Shown here piece after piece: positions 18,427 to 26,591 of a DNA stretch of 64,000 bases. The notes below the pieces were generated by a model. That model searched no databases. It saw only the letters and a list, made by a program, of their open reading frames with translations, and had not been told where the DNA came from. The position numbers and the translations under genes were made by a program. Each line of letters opens with the position of its first letter. Positions within the stretch are counted from its first letter, which is position 1. Source of the DNA: Thermogutta terrifontis (GTDB lineage: Bacteria; Planctomycetota; Planctomycetia; Pirellulales; Thermoguttaceae); the NCBI RefSeq assembly GCF_002277955.1, contig NZ_CP018477.1:4237206-4301205 (forward strand). The letters run 5' to 3'.

Positions 18427-19002
18427 ATGAAGCGTGTCACACTTTACAGTGCCGCGGTCCTCGGTGCCCTCACCATTGGGCTGGCCTTGAGCTCCGCTCA
18501 GGCCTCGACTCTCTTCGGCGGTGGTGCATGCGCCCCAGCATGTGAGAAACCGGCCTGCGAAGCCGCTTGCGAACCGGCCTGTGCCCCGGTTTGTCGGCCG
18601 GGTCTGCTCGCCCGTATTCGCGCACATCACCTGGCCAAGCAAGCCTGCTGCGAGGCATGCGCTCCTGCTTGCGAGAAACCCGCCTGTGAACCCTGCAAAC
18701 CGGCCTGCGAGCCACCGGCCTGCGAACCCGCTTGTGAACCCTGCTGCCGTCCTGGCCTGCTCGCCCGCATTCGGGCCCATCACCAGGCGAAGCGTGCCTG
18801 CCGCGAGGCCTGCGCCCCCGCTTGTGAGAAACCCGCTTGCGAGCCCTGCAAACCGGCATGCGAAAAACCGGCATGCGAAGCGGCCTGCGCCCCTGTGTGC
18901 AAGCCTGTTCGGGTTCACCATCACCGTGTTCGTCGCGTGATCTGCAACCCGTGCGCTCCGGCTTGCGAAAAGCCCGCTTGCGAGCAACCCTGCGGCTGCT
19001 GA
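18427..19002 (+). CDS. Secreted cysteine/proline-rich repeat protein
   Basis: The 191-residue product starts with a clear signal peptide (about residues 1-26, ending SSAQA). The mature part is a low-complexity repeat of ACEKPACE-type units with Cys every four residues or so, about 32 Cys in about 165 residues. A longer module begins CRPGLLARIRAHHxAK, contains CAPACEKPACEPCKPACE, and occurs twice. A third, His/Arg-rich spacer (VRVHHHRVRRV) precedes the last Cys block. No enzyme motif is seen. The protein is probably cross-linked by disulfides or binds metal outside the cytoplasm. A strong ribosome site and a perfect terminator frame it as a monocistronic, probably well expressed gene. Confidence 0.8.
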   Translation: MKRVTLYSAAVLGALTIGLALSSAQASTLFGGGACAPACEKPACEAACEPACAPVCRPGLLARIRAHHLAKQACCEACAPACEKPACEPCKPACEPPACEPACEPCCRPGLLARIRAHHQAKRACREACAPACEKPACEPCKPACEKPACEAACAPVCKPVRVHHHRVRRVICNPCAPACEKPACEQPCGC

Positions 19003-19066
19003 TCACATAAAACCGGACGATCGGGACCAAATCCACTGACGTGCTACCCGAGACGCCAGTAACTCT

Positions 19067-19103
19067 CCCGGGCGACCATTCAAGAGGTCGCCCGGGCTTT
19101 TTT
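19067..19103 (+). terminator. Intrinsic terminator of the cysteine-rich protein gene
   Basis: A perfect 11-bp stem, CCCGGGCGACC (19067-19077) with GGTCGCCCGGG (19086-19096), has an 8-nt loop and is followed by a run of six T (19098-19103). It lies 65 bases after the stop codon. Confidence 0.93.
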
Positions 19104-19177
19104 GAGCGCCAACTGCCGGGTTCCGGTTAAACCGGACCCAATCGCGATTACGAAGACTCGGAGCGATGAACAATTCA

Positions 19178-20137
19178 TCATTCGGGAAACAATCGCGTGG
19201 AGAGATAGCGCTCGCCCAGGTCCGGGAGGACCACGACGATCAATTTTCCGGCGTTTTCTGGCCGCTTGGCCACCTGAAGAGCCGCCCAAGCAGCCGCCCC
19301 AGAACTGATGCCGCACATGAAGCCCTCCATTCGCGCCAGAGCCCGGGAGGTTTCCATTGCGGCTTCATCTTCCACGCAAATGACTTCGTCGATCACGGAC
19401 AGATTGAGCACGTCGGGAATGAACCCCGCCCCGATCCCCTGGATGCCGTGCTTGCCCGGCTTGATTGGTTGACCGGATAGCTTTTGCGTGATGACGGGGC
19501 TGTTGGCAGGTTCTACAGCGATGACCTTGACACCTGGTTTACGGGCCTTGAGGACCTCCCCGACGCCGGTGATAGTTCCGCCCGTGCCGACCCCCGCCAC
19601 AAAAATGTCCACTTGCCCGCCCGTGTCCCGCCAGATCTCCTCCGCCGTAGTCCGCCGGTGAATTTCCGGGTTGGCGGGATTCTTGAACTGCTGTGGCATG
19701 TAAAAGTTCGGGTTTTCCTTGACTAACTCCTCTGCCTTTCTCACCGCTCCCGGCATTCCCTCCGCAGCGGGCGTCAGAATCAACTCAACACCGAAGGCTT
19801 TCAGCAACCGCCTCCGCTCGAGGCTCATACTTTCTGGCATCGTGACGGCCAGCTTGTAACCGCGAGCGGCGCAGACGTAAGCGAGACCGATGCCTGTGTT
19901 GCCGCTGGTAGGCTCGATAATTACGGTGTCCTCTTTGATGAGCCCCTGCTTTTCCGCCGCTTCGATCATGGCCCAGGCGATACGGTCCTTGACACTCCAA
20001 AGAGGATTCATGTTTTCCAGTTTGGCCGCCACAGTGGCACCGCACCCCGCCGTAATCCTCCGCAGACGGACCAAGGGCGTGTTCCCGATGCATTGCGTGA
20101 TCTCATCAAACACTTTTCCAGATGCTGCGGCGTTCAT
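19178..20137 (-). CDS. cysK: Cysteine synthase A (O-acetylserine sulfhydrylase)
   Basis: The enzyme makes L-cysteine from O-acetylserine and sulfide in the cytoplasm with PLP. The 319-residue product has the PLP lysine (Lys50 in [10 protein letters not shown]), the substrate loop TSGNTGIG, the phosphate-binding GTGGTITG and the C-terminal SGAAAWAAL segment. ATG 20137 is preferred over a longer frame to 20197 because GAGGGG stands 7 bases upstream and homology starts here. Its neighbour is the cysteine-rich protein, which is suggestive but may be chance because the genes are convergent. Confidence 0.95.
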   Translation of the reverse strand: MNAAASGKVFDEITQCIGNTPLVRLRRITAGCGATVAAKLENMNPLWSVKDRIAWAMIEAAEKQGLIKEDTVIIEPTSGNTGIGLAYVCAARGYKLAVTMPESMSLERRRLLKAFGVELILTPAAEGMPGAVRKAEELVKENPNFYMPQQFKNPANPEIHRRTTAEEIWRDTGGQVDIFVAGVGTGGTITGVGEVLKARKPGVKVIAVEPANSPVITQKLSGQPIKPGKHGIQGIGAGFIPDVLNLSVIDEVICVEDEAAMETSRALARMEGFMCGISSGAAAWAALQVAKRPENAGKLIVVVLPDLGERYLSTRLFPE

Positions 20138-20381
20138 GGAAAATCCCCTCGAAACGTCGGAAAAACAGTTTTCAGAAACGGTCCAGCCATCCGGCACCTT
20201 CGTATTTCAAACATTTATGATAATCATAGTGGTGTTTTGCTTCGCATTCAAGCCCGAATTGAAGGTTCACAAAGACACTCGGAGCGCATTATTCTCCTCA
20301 CTCCAGCGCCGGTATGCCGATAACGACGGGACCGGCCCTAGCCTCCAGTGGGGATGACGCTGCCAAAGTGCCGAATTTCGT

Positions 20382-21770
20382 TTATGGCCTGACTAGCGGC
20401 TTGCCGTCAACGTTCGGCAGATCGATACCCAGAATGGCTGCGATGGTTGGTGCAATATCAACGATTTGCACCTTGCCCAAATCTGTCCCGGGGTTAATAC
20501 CCGGCCCCCAAACGACGCACATGGCCAGCATATCGGGCTGGTCGGGCAAATACCCGTGAGTTCCCCCGACACTCGGCCTGGAGACCACCAGGTCATTGCC
20601 CGTTGCTGTCTCTGAAAAGGCGTAGCCCGACTCCGCGGCCAGCCAGAGATCTGGACATCTGGGTTCGTTTTCAGGCAACGCCTGACCCACTTTCTCGATT
20701 TGCTCCGGGCCAATAACGGCTTGAATACCTTCCACCTGCTGGAATTCCTTTTCCAGTTGCGCGATCAAGGCTGATCGATTAGCCTCATCGAGGATGTAGA
20801 CACCGGCTCCCCCGCCCTGCGACATGCACCAGGCTTTTCCTGGGCCAAACTTTCCATCTTTTTCTTCCAAGAGGTTCAGCTTTCTCAAAAGAACATTCGG
20901 CTGAATGAGCTTCTGGTACGGGAAGAATCCGTGATCCGAGCAGACAATCAGATACGTACTTCGGGCATGGGGCGAGGCGGCAATTGCGTCCACGATGTCG
21001 CGAATGCGGTCATCCGCGTAACTGGCACACCAGTACGCATCATCCGAGCGCGGCCCGGACCGATGTTGCACGTGATCCGGTTCCACCAGGTGAATCATCA
21101 CCAAGTTAGGCTGATGTTCCAGCAGAAGTTGGCGCGTCATTCTTGTGTAGAGCCAATCGCGTGGCACACCGCCGCCACTTTCTCGACACCACCGACCGTG
21201 ACTGTCCACCGGGAGCCCCATTTTGCGGAGCTCTGCAATCCAGCTCGGTGTGCCAAACTGGGTCCAAGCATCGTCGCCCGGCATGTCCGGAGCGCTGTAG
21301 TGCAGCGTGCGGGCGTTTCTCGTCACCGGCCAGAGGACTCCTGCTGTGACCAGCCCGGCCTTGTAGGCAGCATCGTAAATCGTTGGCACCCGAAAAGCCT
21401 GTTCCTTGTCATACACCGGGTCGCAGAGCAGAGTCACCTTCTGGCGCGTTTGCCGATCGAGAAAATCGTTGGCGATCACTCCGTGTTTTCCCGGCCAAAC
21501 CCCTGTCGAAAGCGTTGCGTGGGCAGCCCACGTGACCGATGGGAAGACTGTTACCATTCCCCGAGCACTCGCCCCCTCCTTCGCCAGACGCCGGATGGTG
21601 GGCATGTCCGCCCGCGGGTCGTCAAGATAGAAATGTGCCAAACCATCCACGCTGACCAGGACGACCGTTCGGTCCTTCCGAGGCTCGGCAGCCCTGGTAG
21701 TGATGAACCCACCCGCCGCTGTAACGGCAACAATCGCCAGCAAACACGCCTGGAAAGTGCGACGTTTCAT
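20382..21770 (-). CDS. Type I phosphodiesterase / nucleotide pyrophosphatase family protein, exported
   Basis: An alkaline-phosphatase-superfamily hydrolase of 462 residues with an N-terminal signal peptide (about 1-28). The metal site and nucleophile region are visible: VVLVSVDGLAHFYLDD (first metal Asp), then TVFPSVTWAAHATLSTG, with the Thr of SVTW as likely nucleophile. Later come HLVEPDHVQHRSGP, IVCSDHGFFPYQ and GGTHGYLPDQPDMLAM, which supply the remaining Asp/His ligands. It would cleave phosphodiester or pyrophosphate bonds in the periplasm. The natural substrate is unknown. Confidence 0.87.
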   Translation of the reverse strand: MKRRTFQACLLAIVAVTAAGGFITTRAAEPRKDRTVVLVSVDGLAHFYLDDPRADMPTIRRLAKEGASARGMVTVFPSVTWAAHATLSTGVWPGKHGVIANDFLDRQTRQKVTLLCDPVYDKEQAFRVPTIYDAAYKAGLVTAGVLWPVTRNARTLHYSAPDMPGDDAWTQFGTPSWIAELRKMGLPVDSHGRWCRESGGGVPRDWLYTRMTRQLLLEHQPNLVMIHLVEPDHVQHRSGPRSDDAYWCASYADDRIRDIVDAIAASPHARSTYLIVCSDHGFFPYQKLIQPNVLLRKLNLLEEKDGKFGPGKAWCMSQGGGAGVYILDEANRSALIAQLEKEFQQVEGIQAVIGPEQIEKVGQALPENEPRCPDLWLAAESGYAFSETATGNDLVVSRPSVGGTHGYLPDQPDMLAMCVVWGPGINPGTDLGKVQIVDIAPTIAAILGIDLPNVDGKPLVRP

Positions 21771-21957
21771 TCCGCAAACCTCCGCTTACCGGACCACCCG
21801 ACTGCATAACTCCCGTCGGCCGCGCATTCTATGGCCAAGCTTTTTCCAAAACAAGTCGCTCGACAGGAATGCCGGGCTCCTCAACACGACAATCAGCCAT
21901 CAAATTTGACCCATCGCCACTTTTAAAAACCTTGCCAAGCCACGGTCACAATATACC

Positions 21958-22206
21958 GTTGGGGGCAATTCCTGATCACAGTGTGCCGTACAGGCAACCC
22001 ATGATCAGAGAACGCTGTAGGGACAATTCATGAATTGCCCCTGCCGGTTCAGGAGAAAGCACAAAATGGATGATCCAGATATTAGAAATTGCCCTGACAA
22101 ATGGTTGTCCCGGAGCAGTCGCTCGGCAGGATACGTTTGTCCTGCCCGCGAAATCCCGAGGCATGGCCTAATGTTGGAAAGCGGACGTGACAAGCACGTC
22201 CCTCCG
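21958..22206. repeat. Composite palindromic intergenic repeat, copy 2
   Basis: The layout matches copy 1. A partial GGGGCAATTC element is at 21960. A full GGGACAATTC/GAATTGCCCC dyad is at 22017-22042. A degenerate C-type stem (GGATACGTTTGTCCTGCCC) is at about 22129-22147. The shared word GCATGGCCTAATGTTGGAAA follows, then GGACGTG/CACGTCC (22183-22201) with CCTCCGG. The rest of the 674-base gap between genes shows nothing recognisable. Confidence 0.7.
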
Positions 22207-22444
22207 GCTTGAATCCGGCTCCCATGCGAATCCAAGTGTCTTCATCGCGAGAACAGTGGGGATAAGACAGACATCAAAAAGTGTAGGCACTGGTCGCTCC
22301 GTTGCGAGCGAAGTCCTCACAGAAGCCGGGCGAGCCTGTCGGCAAACCGCAACTCCCAACCTGATCGAGCCCATCACTCAGCCGCGACGTCAAATGCGAA
22401 AATTCTCGTCACCGGGAGGCTCATCGAGCGTCCCACGAGCCTGG

Positions 22445-23188
22445 TCACCGGAGCGTGATCGCCTTGGCGAGTGGCTGGAGGATCGATTCGATGACGTATT
22501 GGTCGATCACCGCCCTGCCCGTCTTGGCCAGCAGATCCAGCGTTTGGACAAAGCCATTCTGCCCGGCCAAACATCCATAATAGCGGCATGTCACATAAAC
22601 GCTGACCTGTTCTTCCGGGTACTCTTGGGTCCGTACGTGGTAGTCATTGGTCCGTGTTTCCACACTGATGCGGCACTGGAGGCGGCAATCGCGATCGAAT
22701 GCCAGGGTGATGGAAGGCTCATAATGGACCACCTGGGCCGAGGGAATTTCCAGAGAGCGCTCAAATGCCAGGGGAACACCCAGTGCATCGGCAACCAACT
22801 GGTTATGATTTCCCTGATACGTAAAATCAAAGCCAAACAGGAGATCGATGGCCTCGCAGTCCAGAGGGCTGAGCGACAGATGATATGGTGCTACTTCCAG
22901 AATGAGGCGATGGAACTGGAGGGCGGTCTCCACTGACTCGGGGTTCACATGTCCCGCACTGAGACGCCTGGGCTCCAGCGTCAGCCATCGGTACGAGCTC
23001 TCCACCTTATCTTCTTCCAGGACGATCTCCGATCGATCCCGGGCATAAAAGTTTTTCATCCCCGGAAAGGAGCGTTGAATTCGCTCGAAGAAATGAATGA
23101 GGGTCTCCCGATGGGATGGGAGCGTCAGCGCCGTGTTGAGGGTTAAATTGATGTAATGATCATCACAGAGATGATGATAGGTTTCCAT
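22445..23188 (-). CDS. Conserved protein of unknown function
   Basis: A 247-residue soluble protein with no signal peptide or membrane segment. It opens with METYHHLCDDHYINLTLNT, then FFERIQRSFPGMKNFYARD and a central LSLSPLDCEAIDLLFGFDF stretch. Acidic and aromatic residues are frequent. I recognise the general pattern as one that recurs in planctomycete genomes, but I know of no function. It stands alone, transcribed away from the DNA repair methyltransferase gene. Confidence 0.75.
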   Translation of the reverse strand: METYHHLCDDHYINLTLNTALTLPSHRETLIHFFERIQRSFPGMKNFYARDRSEIVLEEDKVESSYRWLTLEPRRLSAGHVNPESVETALQFHRLILEVAPYHLSLSPLDCEAIDLLFGFDFTYQGNHNQLVADALGVPLAFERSLEIPSAQVVHYEPSITLAFDRDCRLQCRISVETRTNDYHVRTQEYPEEQVSVYVTCRYYGCLAGQNGFVQTLDLLAKTGRAVIDQYVIESILQPLAKAITLR

Positions 23189-23451
23189 AGCGACCGGGTG
23201 CTGTTCCTACCAAGGGTTCGTGAGCACTTCCTCAATCCCGCGCTCCCCGCAAGAGGCACCGGCTTAAAAAGCGCGAGTATAAAACCTGGCCGACAGGCTT
23301 GTCAAAGCCCCATGATCGGGGTAGTTTGCACCGATATTTTACGGGGAAAACCTCCGGGTCTTTGCCCTATCACCTGTTTATTGTAAGCTGTTTGGCCGGG
23401 TTTCCAAACTGCTAAAACAGGCCGGCCAGATGACTTTCCTATCGAGTCGAG

Positions 23452-24156
23452 ATGCAAACTGAGTGCCAATTCATCTGCTGTAGAGGTTTCCCGGGCTGGT
23501 TCGGGTTCGCGCTGAATGGTGAACATGTGATTTGCGGCACTCTCGGCGCTGCCACGACCACCGAATTATTGGAGGATCTCTCCAGCAAAACCGCGGAGCT
23601 GTGCGTTCCGGTCAGTCCCGCCGATTGTGCCGCACTGGCGACCTTTCTGGCCGGGCTGCACGCGCGGGCGGTGCCTCGAGAATCACCCACTTGCCCCGCG
23701 CCAAGGTTATACGTTGTTAATCCCTGCCGTCGGCCCTCATGCGCAGCCGAGTTGAGCGATCTCTCTTCCAACCGATGGACACTGATCCACCAAATGACAA
23801 CACTCCTTGCGGAGTACCTGGCCGGGCATCCGGTGGACTTTTCTGATGTTCCTGTGGATCTGTCGCGCTGCTCGCCTTTCACCCGCCGCGTCCTGGAGGC
23901 GTGTCGGTCGATTCCCTACGGGGAAACACGAAGCTACAAACAGCTTGCCGAGTGCGTTGGTGAACCTCGGGCCAGTCGGGCTGTCGGCCAGGCCCTTGCC
24001 CGCAATCCCGTCCCCCTTATCATTCCATGCCATCGGGTGATCTCCACGTCGGGGAAACTTTGCGGTTTTACCGCCCGCGGGGGCACAGCAATAAAAGCTC
24101 GGTTGTTGGCATGGGAGGCCCGGCACAGGCGCGACACCCAGGATCTCCGTCCTTGA
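23452..24156 (+). CDS. ogt: Methylated-DNA-[protein]-cysteine S-methyltransferase
   Basis: A suicide repair protein that removes O6-alkyl groups from guanine in DNA. The C-terminal domain has the helix-turn-helix SIPYGETRSYKQLAE, the arginine finger region GEPRASRAVGQALARNP and the acceptor Cys193 in IIPCHRVI. The N-terminal part (about 1-110) is a Cys-containing ribonuclease-like domain that matches the family only loosely. The 234-residue length is somewhat longer than the usual 160-190. It is divergent from the preceding unknown gene. Confidence 0.93.
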   Translation: MQTECQFICCRGFPGWFGFALNGEHVICGTLGAATTTELLEDLSSKTAELCVPVSPADCAALATFLAGLHARAVPRESPTCPAPRLYVVNPCRRPSCAAELSDLSSNRWTLIHQMTTLLAEYLAGHPVDFSDVPVDLSRCSPFTRRVLEACRSIPYGETRSYKQLAECVGEPRASRAVGQALARNPVPLIIPCHRVISTSGKLCGFTARGGTAIKARLLAWEARHRRDTQDLRP

Positions 24157-24401
24157 ACAACTGGATTCAAGGCAGGTTGGAAGGAAAAGTCTTGACGGGG
24201 TGATAAAATACCGCGAACAGGCGATGCCACCCCGGGTTGGGAAATTGCTTTGACAACCGCGCCAGAAGTCTCTCCGCGACGACGTTCGACGAGACCATCA
24301 AATCGCGCGGCGGAATCTGGCCAACTGTGCGGAAAATCTGAGTATTTTGCGACTGTCTAACGAGTTGAAAACGGTTTTGGTTTAAGCCGACGGAGTTGCC
24401 C

Positions 24402-24815
24402 ATGAACGACATCACTCTCAGCGTGGCCCAAAAGGCACTTGAGGCCGCCATCAAGAAGGCCGAGGAGCTTGGCACGAAGATGGACATCGCCATTGTGGAT
24501 GCGGGTGCCAATTTGAAGGCCTTCGTGCGGATGGACGGTGCGTGGCTCGGATCGATTGATATCGCCATCCGAAAGGCTCGAACGGCCAGATTTTTCGACA
24601 TGGAAACCGGCGAGATTGGAAAACTTTCACAGCCTGGCGGTCCCCTGTACCATATTGAACACTCCAATGGCGGGTTGATTACGTTTCCGGGCGGTATCCC
24701 GATTCGCAATTCGCAGGGAGAAGTCATCGGCGGAATTGGTGTCTCGGGCAGCACCGTGGAGAATGACCACGCCGTCGCTCTGGCAGGAGTGGAAGCCATC
24801 CGCTCGCTGATCTGA
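24402..24815 (+). CDS. GlcG/HbpS family (DUF336) protein
   Basis: A 137-residue single-domain protein of the heme-degradation/GlcG-like fold. [19 protein letters not shown] begins it, then [34 protein letters not shown], then [30 protein letters not shown]. Members bind heme or corrinoid, or sit in glycolate operons, and their function is often unclear. No signal peptide is present. ATG 24402 is chosen because CGGAG stands about 8 bases upstream. A TTG six bases earlier is possible. Confidence 0.88.
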   Translation: MNDITLSVAQKALEAAIKKAEELGTKMDIAIVDAGANLKAFVRMDGAWLGSIDIAIRKARTARFFDMETGEIGKLSQPGGPLYHIEHSNGGLITFPGGIPIRNSQGEVIGGIGVSGSTVENDHAVALAGVEAIRSLI

Positions 24816-24946
24816 CGCGGAAAATGAAGCGACGCTCAGGTCAGCGCGACCGGGCGCCGGTCAGAAAACAGGCATGTGAACGGCCATCGGCCAGAACTGC
24901 CAACGCGGTTGGCGTTTGGTCACTGGCCGTCCCGATCTAGAAACTG

Positions 24947-25630
24947 TCAGGCTGGGGCGGGCTGCTCCGGTCTAGCCGGCAAAATGCGCACTCGTCGCCC
25001 CACTACCTGGATACGATCCTCAGCCAGGAGTTGGAGCGCCTCGATGAGGGCCTCGGTCTCCAGTTTGAGCACGCGGGCCTCAAGCTTTTCCACCGTGTCA
25101 TCGGGTTCCACGGGGGTCCACTTCTGGATAATGACCGGGCCGTTGTTGTACTCCTGATCGAGAAAGAAGACCGTGCACCCGGTCACCTTGACCCCATGTT
25201 CGAGCACCGCCTCGTGAACCCGGCGGCCAAAGTACCCCTGCCCGCAAAAAGCTGGGGCTAAAGCTGGATGGGTGCCGATAACACGGTTTTGAAATTCGGG
25301 AGTGATCGTGAGGCGGATGGCAAACCCCGCCATGATGATGTACTCGGCACCCACTTCCTTGCAACGCTGATAAATCGCAGCACTGTATGCATCGGAGCTG
25401 TCATAGTCTTTTCTTTCAATGACCTCCGCCGGAATGCCCATGAATTCCGCGTACTGAAGCCCACTGGCGTTGGGAGTGCTGGCAATCACCAGGCGGACGT
25501 CGATTGGCACCCGGCCTTCATCGACGGCCTTGAGGAGATCGCGGAGTGTTCTTCCAGTACCGGAAATCAGCACAGCAACAGGCAAGATGCGGACGTCACC
25601 GGCCATACTCAGTTCCTCGTGAGGGCTCAA
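24947..25630 (-). CDS. PurN-like phosphoribosylglycinamide formyltransferase with altered active site
   Basis: The Rossmann-type formyltransferase fold is clear: VAVLISGTGRTLRDLL, then VRLVIASTPNASGL, YIIMAGFAIRL, and FFLDQEYNNGPVIIQK. PurN transfers a formyl group from 10-formyl-THF to GAR in purine synthesis. In the usual motif NIHPSLLP, Asn106 and His108 are catalytic. Here the segment reads VIGTHPALAPAF, so His is kept and Asn is replaced by Gly. The Asp of FLDQ (equivalent to Asp144) is retained. The phosphate loop is SGTGRTL instead of SGxGSNL. It could be a variant PurN or a formyltransferase for another amine. The length of 227 residues is normal. Confidence 0.75.
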   Translation of the reverse strand: MSPHEELSMAGDVRILPVAVLISGTGRTLRDLLKAVDEGRVPIDVRLVIASTPNASGLQYAEFMGIPAEVIERKDYDSSDAYSAAIYQRCKEVGAEYIIMAGFAIRLTITPEFQNRVIGTHPALAPAFCGQGYFGRRVHEAVLEHGVKVTGCTVFFLDQEYNNGPVIIQKWTPVEPDDTVEKLEARVLKLETEALIEALQLLAEDRIQVVGRRVRILPARPEQPAPA

Positions 25631-26009
25631 ACATCCAAAAAAGAGTTATCCGCGGTGTCCCTTCAGCCGCTCCATTGTATCAAAAGCGGGACGGCTGATC
25701 GGGCTGCACCGGCCTTATGGCATCCAGGAGACATATTGCGGCAAGGCTTTGGTGCTACCAATGTACTTGTGTGGTCTTTCCAAAAGGGGCATGTCCTGTT
25801 TCGGTCGCAATACGGGAATAAGAACTATGGCGGGCAGGGACCGTGAAAAGCTGACTGGACAGGGAACTCGCTGTGAGTGGGTTGTTGGAGTGCCACGAAA
25901 GAAACTGGGCTATAGCTATACTGGTGGAGCGAAACCCATTTTGTCATGCTGGTTGTACCGGGAGTGAGAAAAATTTGCCTGCAGGTTGACACCGCGGAAA
26001 GGTTGAGCG
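25631..26009. other. Intergenic region between purN-like and ECF sigma genes
   Basis: About 380 bases between divergent genes with no credible coding frame. It presumably holds both promoters, but no match that I would defend is visible. Confidence 0.3.
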
Positions 26010-26558
26010 TTGCCATCGCGGACGCAAGGCCAAAACGAGGATAGAAATGAGGTTTTTGTCCGGCTTCTGGCGGGGATTCAGCGCAGGTTATTCCTTTATG
26101 TGATGGTACTTGTGGCTGACCCCCAGGAGGCCGAGGAGATCGTCCAGGACGTCAGCGTCGTTTTGTGGCAGCGATTCGAGGATTTCCGTCCGGAAGAAGA
26201 TTTTTTCCGGTGGGCGTGTGGGATTGCCCGCCATGAAGTCCTGAAGCACCGGCAGCGCTCGGCCCGAGCGGCAAGGCCTTTTTCGCCGGAGTTTTTGGAG
26301 CAGATTGCCAACCACGCGGTCAGTGTGGTGGAGACCGCCGACGAAAGGCGTGAAGCCCTGCGGGAGTGCCTGCACGAACTTCAACCGCATCATCGCGAAT
26401 TGTTGAACCAGAGGTACTTTCAGCAGATGAGTACCGAGCAGATCGCTCAACTCCGTGGGAAGTCGGTCGAGGCGATTCGCCGCATGCTGCATCGCATTCG
26501 CATGGCCGTGTTGAAATGTATCCAGCAGAAACTACGCACGGCGGAAGAAGCCGCATGA
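26010..26558 (+). CDS. ECF-type RNA polymerase sigma factor (planctomycete family)
   Basis: A 182-residue sigma-70-family factor with region 2 and region 4 only. Region 2 includes FLYVMVLVADPQEAEEIVQDVSVVLWQRFEDF and FFRWACGIARHEVLKHRQR. Region 4 includes LNQRYFQQMSTEQIAQLRGKSVEAIRRMLHRIRMAVLKC, with the helix-turn-helix. This matches the Rhodopirellula/Verrucomicrobium-type ECF group. The start is a TTG in this frame. The next gene, 33 bases downstream, encodes a FecR/LamG membrane protein, the usual partner. The pair probably forms a surface-signal response. Confidence 0.92.
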   Translation: MPSRTQGQNEDRNEVFVRLLAGIQRRLFLYVMVLVADPQEAEEIVQDVSVVLWQRFEDFRPEEDFFRWACGIARHEVLKHRQRSARAARPFSPEFLEQIANHAVSVVETADERREALRECLHELQPHHRELLNQRYFQQMSTEQIAQLRGKSVEAIRRMLHRIRMAVLKCIQQKLRTAEEAA

Positions 26559-26591
26559 GAAGAGCGTGATGAGGTTCGGAACCGACCAGAA

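Noticed and set aside
18470-19036. 188-codon minus-strand frame opposite the cysteine-rich protein
   Set aside because: The repeat structure opens the opposite frame as well. The plus frame has a signal peptide, ribosome site and terminator; the minus frame has none.
22187-22936. 249-codon plus-strand frame overlapping the conserved unknown gene
   Set aside because: The first part lies in the repeat and non-coding gap, and the rest is antisense to the gene at 22445-23188.
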